Positions 52,860 to 63,450 of a stretch of DNA of 64,000 bases are shown here, piece by piece. The translations under genes were made by a program, and so were the position numbers. Origin of the DNA: Ligustrum vulgare (Eukaryota > Streptophyta > Magnoliopsida > Lamiales > Oleaceae); contig OY743181.1 of NCBI GenBank assembly GCA_963555705.1, positions 29,764,513 to 29,828,512 on the forward strand, given 5' to 3'. The number at the start of each line of letters is the position of its first letter. Position 1 is the stretch's first letter. Below the pieces are notes generated by a model. It ran no database searches, was not told where the DNA came from, and saw only the letters and a list, made by a program, of their open reading frames with translations.

Positions 52860-53215
52860 TAATTTCGTCCTCGAAATTTAAAATTTTCTTGATCTAAAAT
52901 ACTTGGGTATTTCAAAATTTCTTCTTCTTTCTCTCAAGTAGCCTCATCGCTACCATGTCTACCCCACTGGACTTTGACTAAAGGAATTTCTTTGTTTCTT
53001 AAAACATGGACTTTTCTCTCTACTATGCACATATGTGCCTCTTCATAAGTCAAATCTTTCTGGACTGCAATAAACTAATAATTCACCATATGACTTGAAT
53101 CATGAACAATAAGCCACATTACCTACTTCTCTAGCATTTTAAATGGTCCGATGAAATGAGATCTTAAATTCCCTCTCTTGTCAAAATGAAAGGTACCTTT
53201 TATAGGATCTATACT
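52860..53215 (-). pseudogene. Tekay-2 integrase C-terminus and chromodomain remnant
   Basis: Read on the minus strand across frames: GNLRSHFIGPFKMLEK (integrase C-terminal GPF/Y region), then KDLTYEEAHMCIVERKVHVL, RNKEIPLVKVQWGRHGSDEA and a T-stop-EKEEEI ending. The chromodomain tryptophan after EAT is a stop codon. It lies where Tekay-1 has its chromodomain, just before the polypurine tract (reversed, about 52843-52856) and LTR. Confidence 0.8.
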
Positions 53216-56200
53216 AATATCGAAACCACAAAATATTCATTGACCCAAATGCTTAACCTAAAAATCAAGAAGATTGATCAAATCCTTATGAGCCAAAATA
53301 TATAAGCACGATATCAATTCCAAAATATTGAGTACAAAACTCAAACTTGGTAGAATCTTTCTGAAACGATGTGCCAACAAAATCATTTATAAGTTCGACT
53401 GAAACTTCCTTTTCAAAATCGGAGAATTCAAACTTAAATCCTTTAATCCATACTTTTAAATCATGCATCAAGTACTCGGTAGCACATACTCATTCTAACT
53501 GAGGGCTAAGATATTAACTTAAAGCATCATACGGATCAGATATGTTATTCTCAAACTTAAGAAACCTCACTAATTTCCCGATCTGAAGTTCAAGATTCAA
53601 TTTTCCCTGTTCTTCCAAAACTTCAATTCATGTCACACTATGAACAATACTCTGATTAAGTCTATCACCATTGAATAAAACTTTTGTGAATCATATATGA
53701 TTCCTCATCATGTTTGCTTAACCTAAAGATACAATCACATTATAAGTAAAAGTCACACAAATGATCTTCTCAGGTTTTTCCATTATTGTAGCCAAAATAC
53801 TTTACTCACATCAAAAGTACAACCGATAATAAGTAATCGAAACTGCATCACCAAAATCTTAAATAAATCCATATATTATGACTCAAAATGAAAATTCCCA
53901 ATCATAGGTAATATTTCACTATAATGCAATAAACCATCAAAATGGGATCAATTGACTCAATATATATTCACACAATTCTTCACGGGATAACCATAACATC
54001 CCTTAACTGTCTAGTCACCATATCTTGTAGTAATCATGTAACATGTCACTTATCATCGTATCATATGACCTCAAATATTCATATCAATCTCTCTAAGATT
54101 TCAATATACCTATCACGTGAACCTTATACGTCAATCTGCTCACTAAGATTATATATCAATCTCTCAAACTAATAAGTCTTGGATTCTACCGTTGTCACTC
54201 TTCTGCACATCACTTCAAAATAAGTCATCACTGTGAAATCTTATCCCTATTTTCCACAACTTCTATCCACAAGGGCAATTACATAAAATTTCATTTCTTA
54301 TTTTCGAACCAAGATACCATTAGTAACAATTTTCAAATTTTCAAGATATGAGAACTCATAAGCCTTTCTCTGATCAAATGCATTACTTCATCAGTACTTG
54401 TACAAATCTAGGACCTGATAAAGTTTCTTTCATCAATATTGAAAACTTAATGTACATCAGTGAATCATTCACATTACGAGGAAATCCTGATTTATTTTCC
54501 ATGACTGAGATTCATCATTCTTTGAATTTCCACTTAGAACCAAATACAGCATAACTTATTCATGGTAAATCAACTTATTTCATAATCTCAACACATCATC
54601 ACCTTCAGTCCTCGCAGTAAGAAAAATCACATTATTCCTTATAATTATCTCTTGTACCTTTTATATTCAAATAACCTTATGACCATCATCATTATCTCAC
54701 ATAATCCGAAACATTTAATCACATGTTCCCAATTTCTCATTTTGAATAAATGGTTACTCCTTTAAGGCGTCTCACTATAAAATATTTTCAATATCTCTCA
54801 TTCATGATAACTGACTATTCTCAATAATCATATTACATGTAAATTCAACAAACGGTAAATGGTTTTCCTAACCATCACAAAGGTCTAAAATACAAGCTCT
54901 CAACATAGCCTCTAAACTATGTATAAAGAAATATTTGTTGACTACTTAAGTCATTATTCAATAACCCAAATGACATCACATCTCTTCACTAATCTCTGTA
55001 AGCCCGTTACAAAATCCATGAAAAATTCTCTCCAAATCTTTACTATTTCTTGAAAAACATATCAAACCTTAATAATTTGTCATCTCTAAAACTTCTTATC
55101 ACCAAATACCACCAAAATAATTAAAAACAATTACTTGAATATTCTCTCTATATATTATACCCAATAACATATTATTCACAAATCAACATAATATCATCAG
55201 CTTATCTTTAACATATCTACCCGATCAAATTCCAAAACAAATCAACAGTATTATCTCCTATCTTCATAATTTATAATATTCTCTAATTCAAGTGATCATT
55301 CCTTACTAGTGATCAATCCGTTCCCAAGAATAATTTAGATTCTTCCCAATACCGCCATAATACTTGTCTTTACTCATCTTTCAAAATATAACTTATCATT
55401 TACTAAATCTCGCTTGTGGTGTAAATGAACTTGCAAGTCTAACCTCAATTCCCTTAGTGGGTGCTTACCATACTATGCTCTTAATTCCAAATGATAAGAT
55501 TCTAGGTAGAGTCTCCCTTGTAATTTGGACTTATCCAACCCGTAAGTATACTTCATAACCAACAATAACAAATAACTCTACATTTGACCACAACGATTTA
55601 TATATTGACAACATTTCCAACAAACTTCAGTATCACCAAAAATATCCCAGAAAATAAATTCATAATTCCTCAACATAACAATTTCAAATCCTAGTCTCCA
55701 ATATCAATATCTCACTTCCTTCAATACATTAATTGGCTCAAATGACCACCCATTAGTCATACTTATAAATATATGTCACAAATCGTATTCTCAAAATTTA
55801 ATCACAAAACCAAACTACATAATAAATTTCTCTCAAAATAGAGGAATAATTCACTTACTCAACACAATATCCATTACTTAATTCCCAATAACTATAAACC
55901 AAATCTTTAAACCTCTAAGTTCATAATTCTTCTCATAAAAGTCTCAATAAATCACATTACTTATAATCTCAACATCTCTTCACAACTTCATAAAACTGGC
56001 TTGCTATTTCTCGTTTAATCTAAACGATAGATATTTCGAAAATATTGTTTAATCATTTCTGTTGACTTCTCGTAAATGGTGTCATGTCTAAAATCAATTA
56101 TGCAAAGTCCAGGTAGGGTTCATCATTTCTAAGTTCGAGGACAAAAATTATTATAAAATCATTCTTAAATCATATTATTCTCATTATGCTCAACACTCGT

Positions 56201-56485
56201 TCTCTTTCTTTTCTTTCAAAAAAAAATTTCCCGTTATGCTCAAAAACTCATTTCTTTCTTTCTTTCTTATTCGGATATAATCTCTTTCTCTTCATTCTTT
56301 CTCATAAATTAGTAAAATAAGTATTCGAAATACTGAAATAACTTTAAACATTGTAAACTTCTTTACCTCGGAGTTGGTGGAACGAATGATGGCAGTGGCA
56401 ATCTTCATTAATAATAATTTAATAATGGAAAATGTTTCTTGAAAATTCTTTTTGAAAATTTTCCAGTCTACAGAAACGCAGACTG
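53216..56485 (-). pseudogene. Tekay-2 pol region, unreadable but shared with Tekay-1
   Basis: AT-rich with no recognisable RT or integrase core. Several blocks match the reverse complement of Tekay-1: for example 54350-54560 with 14470-14710, and 55690-55900 with 13720-13930. Order is preserved, so this is a homologous internal region that had already lost coding identity or decayed to the same degree in both. Nothing else identified in it. Confidence 0.7.
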
Positions 56486-56497
56486 GCTCTGATACCA
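56486..56497 (-). promoter_or_regulatory. Tekay-2 primer-binding site
   Basis: Plus strand gctctgatacca, three bases before the right LTR start at 56501. Complementary to initiator tRNA-Met. Confidence 0.94.
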
Positions 56498-56500
56498 TAC

Positions 56501-57552
56501 TGTAACGCCCCGAGTTTCGAGGAGCACGGGAACGTCACTTTTCAAAATTCTTGAATAAACTTTGTTGCGGAAAATGACTAAATATTAAATATCGCATTTA
56601 TTGAATAAAAGTTTAGCGATAATTTAATAATTCAGATGGAATAAGTAAATTCGTACAAATTTATAAGAATTGAAAATTCTTGATAAAATGAAATAATTAT
56701 TTCAAAGTTCACGACTTTAAAAAAATATCAATTTGTAATTTACCGTCATTTTCCATCACTCGCCACCGTCTCCAAAATCTGCAAAATTGTTTAAAATAAC
56801 GGGTTGAACATTTCAAAATTAAATACTCAGTAGACTCATCGTCAATAATTAATCTACAAGATAATTGGACAAGTAATTATGCAAATAATGTAGTGACATT
56901 CTTTTCTTATTCATAGGCATCACATAGTGAACGCAAATGAACCATTCTTTTCTTGTATCATGCTAGCGGATAAGTTATGCCCGGCATAACATAAATTCTT
57001 TATCTCAAAAGAGATATTCTTTTCTCGTGCAATTAAGCATAAAATCACACAAATCCACATAAAACAAGCAATTATAATATAAATCAATTAGTGGGGGCGA
57101 GTCTACCTTAAATCTGACGAGTGCAAAGTTGAGCAGGAAACGACTTAAATCCTTTAAATCTCCGTACGCCTTGTCTAGCCCATAAGTTGCATTAGTCTTT
57201 TGAAATTTATAGTTTAAAATGATAATTTACAATTTGAGAACTGAAATTGATGTTTTTGAAAGTTGAGGGACTAAAATGAATACTTTGAAAGTTGAGGGAC
57301 TAAAATGAATACTTTTCAAACTTGAGGGACTAAAATGTAAATTTTCAAAAGTTGGGTCGAAACTCAAAACGAGTATTAAATTGTGGGGATTGAGATAAGA
57401 AATTTTAAAAATGAAGGGCTTATTAAAATCATTTAGAACTTAAAGCTGAAATGATAAGTTTAAAGCTAAAAGGACTAATTTAAATCATTTACTAACTTGA
57501 GGACTAATTTGTAATTTTAGAAAAACTTTTAAATAAAACATATCTTTCTCTC
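56501..57552 (-). repeat. Tekay-2 5' LTR (truncated at viral junction)
   Basis: Matches 50259 to about 51339 of the left LTR up to acatatctttctctc. The remaining ~1500 bp are absent here; they are either deleted or displaced beyond the window by the caulimovirid insertion. Confidence 0.93.
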
Positions 57553-57803
57553 GAGGAAATACATTAAAATACCCTAAAAAACTTACCAATTTTTAAAAAT
57601 ACCCTAACAATTTTATATCTTTTAAAAATAGTCTTAATCACTATAAAATACCACAAATATCCTTATATATCATATTTCAACTAAACTCATTAAAATTTAG
57701 AAAAGTTACAACCTAGTCCTTGAAATTTTATTAATTTTGTTTATGATTTTATTTGATTTTTGTTCGCTCATAGTAGCACCCCTCACCTTGGTATTGGAGC
57801 CAT
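57553..57803 (+). promoter_or_regulatory. Caulimovirid intergenic region and primer-site-like sequence
   Basis: 251 bp of AT-rich DNA with no frame. At 57789-57801 tggtattggagcc differs at two positions from the tRNA-Met site tggtatcagagcc that primes minus-strand synthesis in caulimovirids. It lies three bases before the first ORF. Confidence 0.6.
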
Positions 57804-58058
57804 ATGGCAGATCTAAAAGATAAATATTATATGACAAAAAATAAAAATGAATATAAAATATATACATCAAGATTTATAATTATGTATACATTAATACTAC
57901 CCGATAATTATAAAATAGAAATCTTGAACACTTTAAAAGATTTAGATAAAGATGTAAGAAGAGAAATATATGATCTAATAAATTTCGATATAATAAAAGA
58001 AGATTTTATCATAAACGAAATATTAGATTTAATCCACAAAGATATACTAGAAGAGTGA
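57804..58058 (+). CDS. Caulimovirid small ORF a (84 aa), unknown
   Basis: Intact 84-residue frame from the first ATG after the primer-like site. Lys/Ile/Asp-rich, no known motif, predicted largely helical. A short ORF in this place is usual for badnavirus- and tungrovirus-like genomes, but I do not recognise the sequence. It is followed after 16 bp by ORF b. Confidence 0.55.
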   Translation: MADLKDKYYMTKNKNEYKIYTSRFIIMYTLILPDNYKIEILNTLKDLDKDVRREIYDLINFDIIKEDFIINEILDLIHKDILEE

Positions 58059-58074
58059 TATAAAGATTATAGAA

Positions 58075-58500
58075 ATGGATTATCATAGAGCGGATCCTCA
58101 ATTAATTAGATATCTAGACATAGAAACAAATGAAAAATTAGATTTAATAGTAGAACAAAGAAGAAATTTAATGGACCAAATAAGAGAAGAAAGAAATATA
58201 AAACGACAAGAAAAATTAAGATTAAAATTATTAGAGAAAAAGAGAGAATATTTTGATAAAATCTTAAAACAAATACCAAAAATTCAAACGATTTTAGAAG
58301 ACAAAGAAAAAACTAGAAAAGAAAAATATGATAAAACAAACACATTGGAAGACTATCTAAAATATTATAGAATATATCATAGAAAGTCAATGATTGGATC
58401 AATAGAAGAATATTGTGAATATCAAATAATGAATTATAAAGAAGCAAAATATGAAACAGAACTTATTCTAGAAATCGAACATATTAAAGGAAGAAATTAA
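58075..58500 (+). CDS. Caulimovirid ORF b (141 aa), unknown, coiled-coil
   Basis: Intact frame with a central charged helical region (VEQRRNLMDQIREERNIKRQ, then LLEKKREYFDKIL) likely to form a coiled coil. Its stop overlaps the next start as TAATG at 58498-58502, a pattern used for coupled translation in caulimovirids. Function unknown; position suggests a virion-associated or small structural protein. Confidence 0.55.
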   Translation: MDYHRADPQLIRYLDIETNEKLDLIVEQRRNLMDQIREERNIKRQEKLRLKLLEKKREYFDKILKQIPKIQTILEDKEKTRKEKYDKTNTLEDYLKYYRIYHRKSMIGSIEEYCEYQIMNYKEAKYETELILEIEHIKGRN

Positions 58501-59069
58501 TGACAGAATTTCCAGAAATAAAATTTGAAAAACAAATAATAGAAAATATAAGACTTCCAGTTGGATCTTATCAAATAAAAGAAGCTAATACAACTATGTT
58601 TCAACCATTAAGCTCATGGGGAGAATCTGATGGATTTCTTAACATGCAATTAAATTGGATAAGTGCATTTTTATGGCAAACATATAAAAACATAAATTTA
58701 CAAGATAAATTAGCTATCGAAAAACTATAACAATTAAATATACAGGACATGAATATCAAAGAAAAATTACAAAATATTCAAAATTAACTAACAATACAAT
58801 TTAAAGAATTAAAAGAAATGATAGGAGAAGTTAAAAATATAGATGAAGAAATCTTAAAAGAATTCCAAAGAAAATCAGGAGAATTAATTAATCAAGATAA
58901 AATTGGAATAATTATAGAAAAAATAGATAGTTTAAATGAAAAAATAAGAAAGAATGAAAATGAAAAAATCATATCAATAGAAGAAAGAATCAAAAAGCTA
59001 GAAATAAAAATAGATGATATGTATGACAGACTATTTAAGGTACAAAAAACTCAAAAACCAAGAATATAA
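58500..59069 (+). pseudogene. Caulimovirid ORF c, coiled-coil protein, two stops
   Basis: One frame of 190 codons with in-frame stops at 58728-58730 and near 58785. The N-terminal part (KQIIENIRLPVGSYQI, FLNMQLNWISAFLWQ) precedes a long charged helix (EKIDSLNEKIRKNENEKIIS, RIKKLEIKIDDMYDRL) with heptad-like spacing. This resembles virion-associated or transmission-factor proteins in general form only. It is followed directly by ORF d. Confidence 0.5.
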
Positions 59070-59070
59070 A

Positions 59071-59460
59071 ATGTCTATAAGTGAATATATTGAAGATCTA
59101 AAAATATTAATAAAAACATTAATAAGTGATGTACAAGAAGTAAAAAATGAATTAAAAGAAGTAAGAAATGATATAAATATACTAAAACTAGAGATTAGAG
59201 AATTCAAAGAAAATAACAAAAGCAAAGATAAGAAAATAGACAAAAAACTCATAGAAAAAGAAATACTTAGAATAGGAAAGAAGCATTTCGAACAAGAAAA
59301 AATTATAATAGAAGCAGGAAGTATGAATGATGAATTTAGAAGAAACATATTACCAAAAATACTAGAGGAAGAATTAGAATTACAAAAATCTATAGAAAAA
59401 ACTTTAGGAAAATTAAAAGTTGAAGAAAAAAATGAAGAAGAACAAGACAAAAATGAATGA
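59071..59460 (+). CDS. Caulimovirid ORF d (129 aa), coiled-coil
   Basis: Starts at ATG 59071, one base after the stop of ORF c, and overlaps the coat protein start (59453) by 8 bp. Residues about 15-50 (TLISDVQEVKNELKEVRNDI) form a heptad pattern and the rest is highly charged. In form it resembles a caulimovirid virion-associated protein, which bridges capsid and movement protein. Frame intact. Confidence 0.5.
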   Translation: MSISEYIEDLKILIKTLISDVQEVKNELKEVRNDINILKLEIREFKENNKSKDKKIDKKLIEKEILRIGKKHFEQEKIIIEAGSMNDEFRRNILPKILEEELELQKSIEKTLGKLKVEEKNEEEQDKNE

Positions 59461-60796
59461 AGAGTTAGATTTGCTTATAGAAAATTTTGACCAGTTAAGT
59501 ATAGAAAATTTTAATGAATATCAAGTTTTAATGAATACTGGAGGAGCACCTAACCCTGCTCCAATAGGAACTTCTAAACAAGAATTACCAGATCCAGATG
59601 AAAGTTATGCACCCTTATATAGTAAACCACACCGACAATATTATGATAGAATCAGAGATAGACAACCACCTAGAGGAAATAAATATAAAGATAGGTTTGA
59701 ACCAAATGATAATTGTGATAAACCTATTAATCATGGAGGAACAAAATTAGATTTAGATTGTAAAATAGATACTAAAAAAAGCCTTATTAACTTGGGCAGA
59801 TTCAATGATACTATTCTTTTTATACAATAAAGACGATACATGGGAAAATACTGATAAAATGATAAATTTTTTAGTACCATCTTTTGAAGGACATGTTAGA
59901 AATTGATGGGAAGGAATAAGTAGTGATACAAAAGCATTAATAAAAAGAAATGTACAGACGGAACTAATAAAATCAGATAGAAAAGGAATAGAAAAGTTAG
60001 TAGATTATATTGCGGATGAATTTTTAGGAGAAAATTGGATAAGTAATTCTGAAGCAGAATCAATAAGAGAAAAAGATAATGCAAGAGTAAGATTAATAAA
60101 TTTAACAATATGTGATATGTGTAAAATCAAAGAATATACTTGTGAGTTTAAAGAATACTATTATGTCCAATTCTATAGTAATGAAAATCAAGAAGTATAT
60201 AGAGATATGTATTACAATAAATTACCAGGTTCATGGGGAATATACTTTAAAATAGAATTTGAAAAATTTATTAGAAATAACCCTGGAACACCTAGAACAT
60301 TAGGATCAAGAATAAAATTCATATTTGAAAGATTAGCATATATATGTCAACAAAGACAATTATTAAAGAAATCGAGAAAATTAACCAGAATATGTTGTGA
60401 AGATATGAAAAAACCTACCCAATGGGGATGTAACCCTGAAAGAAGAAAAAATAATAATAAAAGGAAATATAAAAATAGAAAGTTTTAAAAATTCAGAAAC
60501 TTCTGAAAAAAAAATATAAAACCTAAGAGAAGATATTACAAAAGAAGATATAATCCAAATAAAAAACAGAAAAATAAAACTTATAAGAAAGACAAAAGCC
60601 AATGTAAATGTTGGAATTATGGAGAAATGGGGCATATAAGCCCTGATTGTAACAAAAAGAAAGTTAAAATATTACAAAAAGAATATTTAAAAATAGAAAG
60701 TGAACTAAGTGAAATATCAGATATTGAAAATACTATGATCAAGAAGTCTATATAAGTGAAACAGATTCAGAAAGTAATGAATCAGAATCAGAATAA
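59453..60796 (+). pseudogene. Caulimovirid coat protein with altered zinc knuckle
   Basis: Coat protein forms the capsid and binds the pregenomic RNA. The N-terminal acidic region (MNEELDLLIENFDQLS) is in one frame to about 59775, where a run of seven A shifts the frame by +1. The capsid core follows (INFLVPSFEGHVRN, a stop in place of Trp near 59907, then ISSDTKALIKRNVQ and FIRNNPGTPRTLGSRIKFIF). Two stops (60486-60488 and near 60505) lead to a basic tract and the knuckle CWNYGEMGHISPDC at 60609-60650, where the second Cys is Tyr. The acidic end (ISETDSESNESESE) is in another frame, overlapping the movement protein start. Confidence 0.82.
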
Positions 60797-61562
60797 AGAA
60801 ATAGAAGCAAATAAGAATATAGATAAACAGGAATATGAAGGAATATAAGGTTATGGATTAAATGTAACTTTTGATAATAATAAGTTCAGGAAGATACAAA
60901 AATTATCTTTAGATTTGAAAATAGGAAAATGGGAAATATTAGACAGAATATGGAAAAGAGAAAAAGTAGCAATAAATGAATATCATAAAATTGAAAGAGC
61001 AATAGATGTTAGAACCACTCAAGGAACACACAAATTAAATCTTTTAACAAAAAATACAGTTGCAGAATTATTAACAAAGATCAATAGAAAACAGAGTGAA
61101 AAGATTCAATATGTTTACTTAGCAGGTATCCAAATAATGTTTAAATCCCTATTTAGAGAAGGATTAGATTCGCCTTTGACTGTAAGTTTACATGATGGAA
61201 GAATTATAAATTTAAAAGACAGTCATTTAGGAACAGTAGAAGGAAATCTAGCATATAAGAAACTAATATTTACATGTTACCCAAAATATTGTATATCATT
61301 AAAAGATAGAAATTTTAATGAAGTTTTAGGACTACATTTCAAATTACATAAAGATGATATAATGGAACCAGGAGATAAAATTATGACTATAGAATACAGG
61401 GCATTATACACATTTACTAATTCTAATTATGGAAACATTTATTCTAAAAAACCATATATTGAAATTCATAAAGAATGTAAAGATTTTGGTAAAGCTGTAG
61501 AACCAGATAAACAAATAAGTTTAGTTCCAAGAAACTATGAACTTACTATAACAAAAAAATAA
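60777..61562 (+). pseudogene. Caulimovirid movement protein
   Basis: Movement proteins carry virus between cells through plasmodesmata. The probable start is ATG 60777; an in-frame TAA is at 60846-60848. After it the frame is open for more than 230 codons with the caulimovirid 30K-family pattern: INEYHKIERAIDVRTTQGTH, KIQYVYLAGIQIMFKSLFRE, DSPLTVSLHDGRIINLKDSH and the PGDKIMTIEYRALYTFTNSN block. It ends in a run of seven A (TKK then TAA at 61560-61562); the next frame continues into a protease-like domain. Confidence 0.82.
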
Positions 61563-62094
61563 ACCAGAAATCATAGAGTTACGAGAAGAAGAATACCCTA
61601 ATAATAACATAACATTTGAAGATGGCAGATTAATTAGGAGATCAACAAGTTTACCTAATAGAAAACAATTAGGAGAAATTAGTAATACAAAAGAAACAAA
61701 ACTTAATAGAAATGTTGGAAATATGAAAATAGAAGGTGAATATTTTAATGGAATAGAACATATAAAAGGATCAAATATATTAATTGACACAGGAGCTAGT
61801 GAATGTCATATAGCTTCAAATAGAAATAAAGGACTAATATCTCATATAACTGATCCATATAAATATATAAATTTTGATGGACAAGTACATATGACTGAAC
61901 TTAAAGTAAAAGTACCAATAAAAATAGGAGGAATAGATCTCCTAGTACCATGTCATGTAGATAGTAGTATGGTAAATCCTCATGTATTATTAGGAATTAG
62001 CTTTCTAGATGGACTAGAAGATTATAGTATAAAACGTGAAGGATTATATATAACTCATAATGGTCAAACTATACTATGCAGAAAAGCTAAATAA
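61559..62094 (+). pseudogene. Caulimovirid first retropepsin-like domain
   Basis: In the +1 frame relative to the movement protein, starting in the A-run with KPEIIELREEEYPNNNITFE. The domain carries GSNILIDTGASECHIASN (catalytic DTG) and, 75 residues on, NPHVLLGISFLDGL, the second conserved hydrophobic-hydrophobic-Gly block of retropepsins. It ends at TAA 62092-62094, directly followed in the same frame by the ATG of the second protease. Open for about 178 codons. It could be part of a movement protein-protease fusion before the frame break. Confidence 0.7.
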
Positions 62095-62565
62095 ATGAAT
62101 AATCAAATAAGTTTTCCATTAGCCGTTTATATACAAGTTACAATTGTTGAAACAAATATAACAACCTGTGCATTAATTGACACGGGAAGTGATATAACAA
62201 TATTCAAAAATTTCTTAATAAAATCATGGAATACTAATGGAAAGATAAAAATTACAGGAGTAACAGGAGAAAGTACTCATATAATTAATAGTACTGATAT
62301 AATTGATATAATACTTGGGAGTAAACAAATAGTTGTAAATAAAGTATATAATTATAACAAATTAGAATGTGATATATTACTAGGAAATGACTTTATACAA
62401 CAATTTCAATATTATAAACAAAATAATTATATGATAATGTTACAAACACCTTGTGCACATTTACTAAAAATACCAAGAGAATTTAAACCTCACAGAGTTC
62501 ATCCAACACAGCGTGGTGATAAATGGGAGAAAAAACCAATTACACAAAATGAAATAAAAGAATAA
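62095..62565 (+). CDS. Caulimovirid second retropepsin (156 aa)
   Basis: Retropepsins cleave the viral polyprotein. TTCALIDTGSDITIFKNF has the catalytic DTG, and KLECDILLGNDFIQQFQYYK has the flap-side LLG motif and the usual DFI continuation before RT. The start ATG follows the previous stop without a gap; the stop overlaps the RT start as TAATG (62563-62567). Being separate from RT is unusual because caulimovirid protease and RT are normally one frame; an indel or overlapping-ORF arrangement could explain it. The frame is intact. Confidence 0.78.
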   Translation: MNNQISFPLAVYIQVTIVETNITTCALIDTGSDITIFKNFLIKSWNTNGKIKITGVTGESTHIINSTDIIDIILGSKQIVVNKVYNYNKLECDILLGNDFIQQFQYYKQNNYMIMLQTPCAHLLKIPREFKPHRVHPTQRGDKWEKKPITQNEIKE

Positions 62566-63450
62566 TGTATAAAAAAGTCTTGAAAATGAACATACAAATA
62601 AACATGGAAAAAATCATTGATCAACTAGAAAAAATTTGTGGAGAAAATTCATTATCATTTTGGAAACCACATCATCCAAAAGCTAGAATAGAATTAACAG
62701 AAAATGTTATTATAAGAGTTAGACCAATGATGTATACCATACAAGATACGCAAGAATTTAAAACTCGGATAAAAGAATTACTTAACCAAAAATTAATCAG
62801 ACACAGTAATGGACCCCATAGTAGCCCAGCTTTTATGGTCATGAAATATTCTGAACAAAAAAGAGGAAAAGCTAGAATGGTGATAAATTATAAAGAGTTA
62901 AATGAATATACTAAATTTGATGGATATTTTTTACCAAATAAAGAGGTACTAATAAATCTTGCAAAAGGAAAGCAATATTATTCTAAATTTGATTGCAAAT
63001 CAGGATTTTGGCAAGTAAAAATGGAAGAAGATAGTATTCAATATACAGCATTTAGTACGCCCCAAGGAAAGTATGAATGGATGATTATGCCATTTGGTTT
63101 AAAAAATGTACCACAAATATATCAAAGAAGAATGGATAACATATTTAGAAAATTTAATGAATTCTTAATTGTCTATGTCGATGATATATTAATATGTTCT
63201 AATAATAGAGAAGAACATATAAACCATTTAATTAAATTTATAAATGAATGCAAAAAAAGAAGGAATTGTTCTTTCAAAAAATAAAGCTATAATAGAAAAA
63301 CAAGAAATTGATTTTCTTGGATTATCAATAGATAAAAGGGGGATAAAATTACAAACTCATATATCTAAGAAGATGGAGAGTTTTTCAGACAAATTAGAAT
63401 CAAAAGAACAAATACAAAAATTTTTAGGATGTTTAAATTATGCAAAATGA
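62565..63450 (+). pseudogene. Caulimovirid reverse transcriptase
   Basis: Copies pregenomic RNA to DNA. From MYKKVLKMNI the frame shows RIKELLNQKLIRHSNGPHSS, PAFMV, the catalytic region FDCKSGFWQVKMEEDSIQYT, PQGKYEWMIMPFGLKN and the active site LIVYVDDILICSNN. FDCKSGFWQV is a caulimovirid hallmark. A run of seven A at about 63249-63256 shifts the frame by +1, after which SKNKAIIEKQEIDFLGLSID and KIQKFLGCLNYA-type sequence (IQKFLGCLNYAK) continue to a TGA at 63448-63450. Confidence 0.93.

Larger units (their letters stand above)
50259..57552 (-). mobile_element. Tekay-2: Ty3/gypsy chromovirus, decayed, right LTR truncated
   Basis: Minus-strand chromovirus with a left (3') LTR of 2584 bp, internal region 52843-56500, primer site and right (5') LTR. 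Only about 1050 bp of the right LTR are present before the sequence changes to caulimovirid DNA at 57553. Chromodomain and integrase C-terminal remnants lie next to the left LTR. Much of the internal region aligns, inverted, with Tekay-1, although their LTRs differ. Confidence 0.92.
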
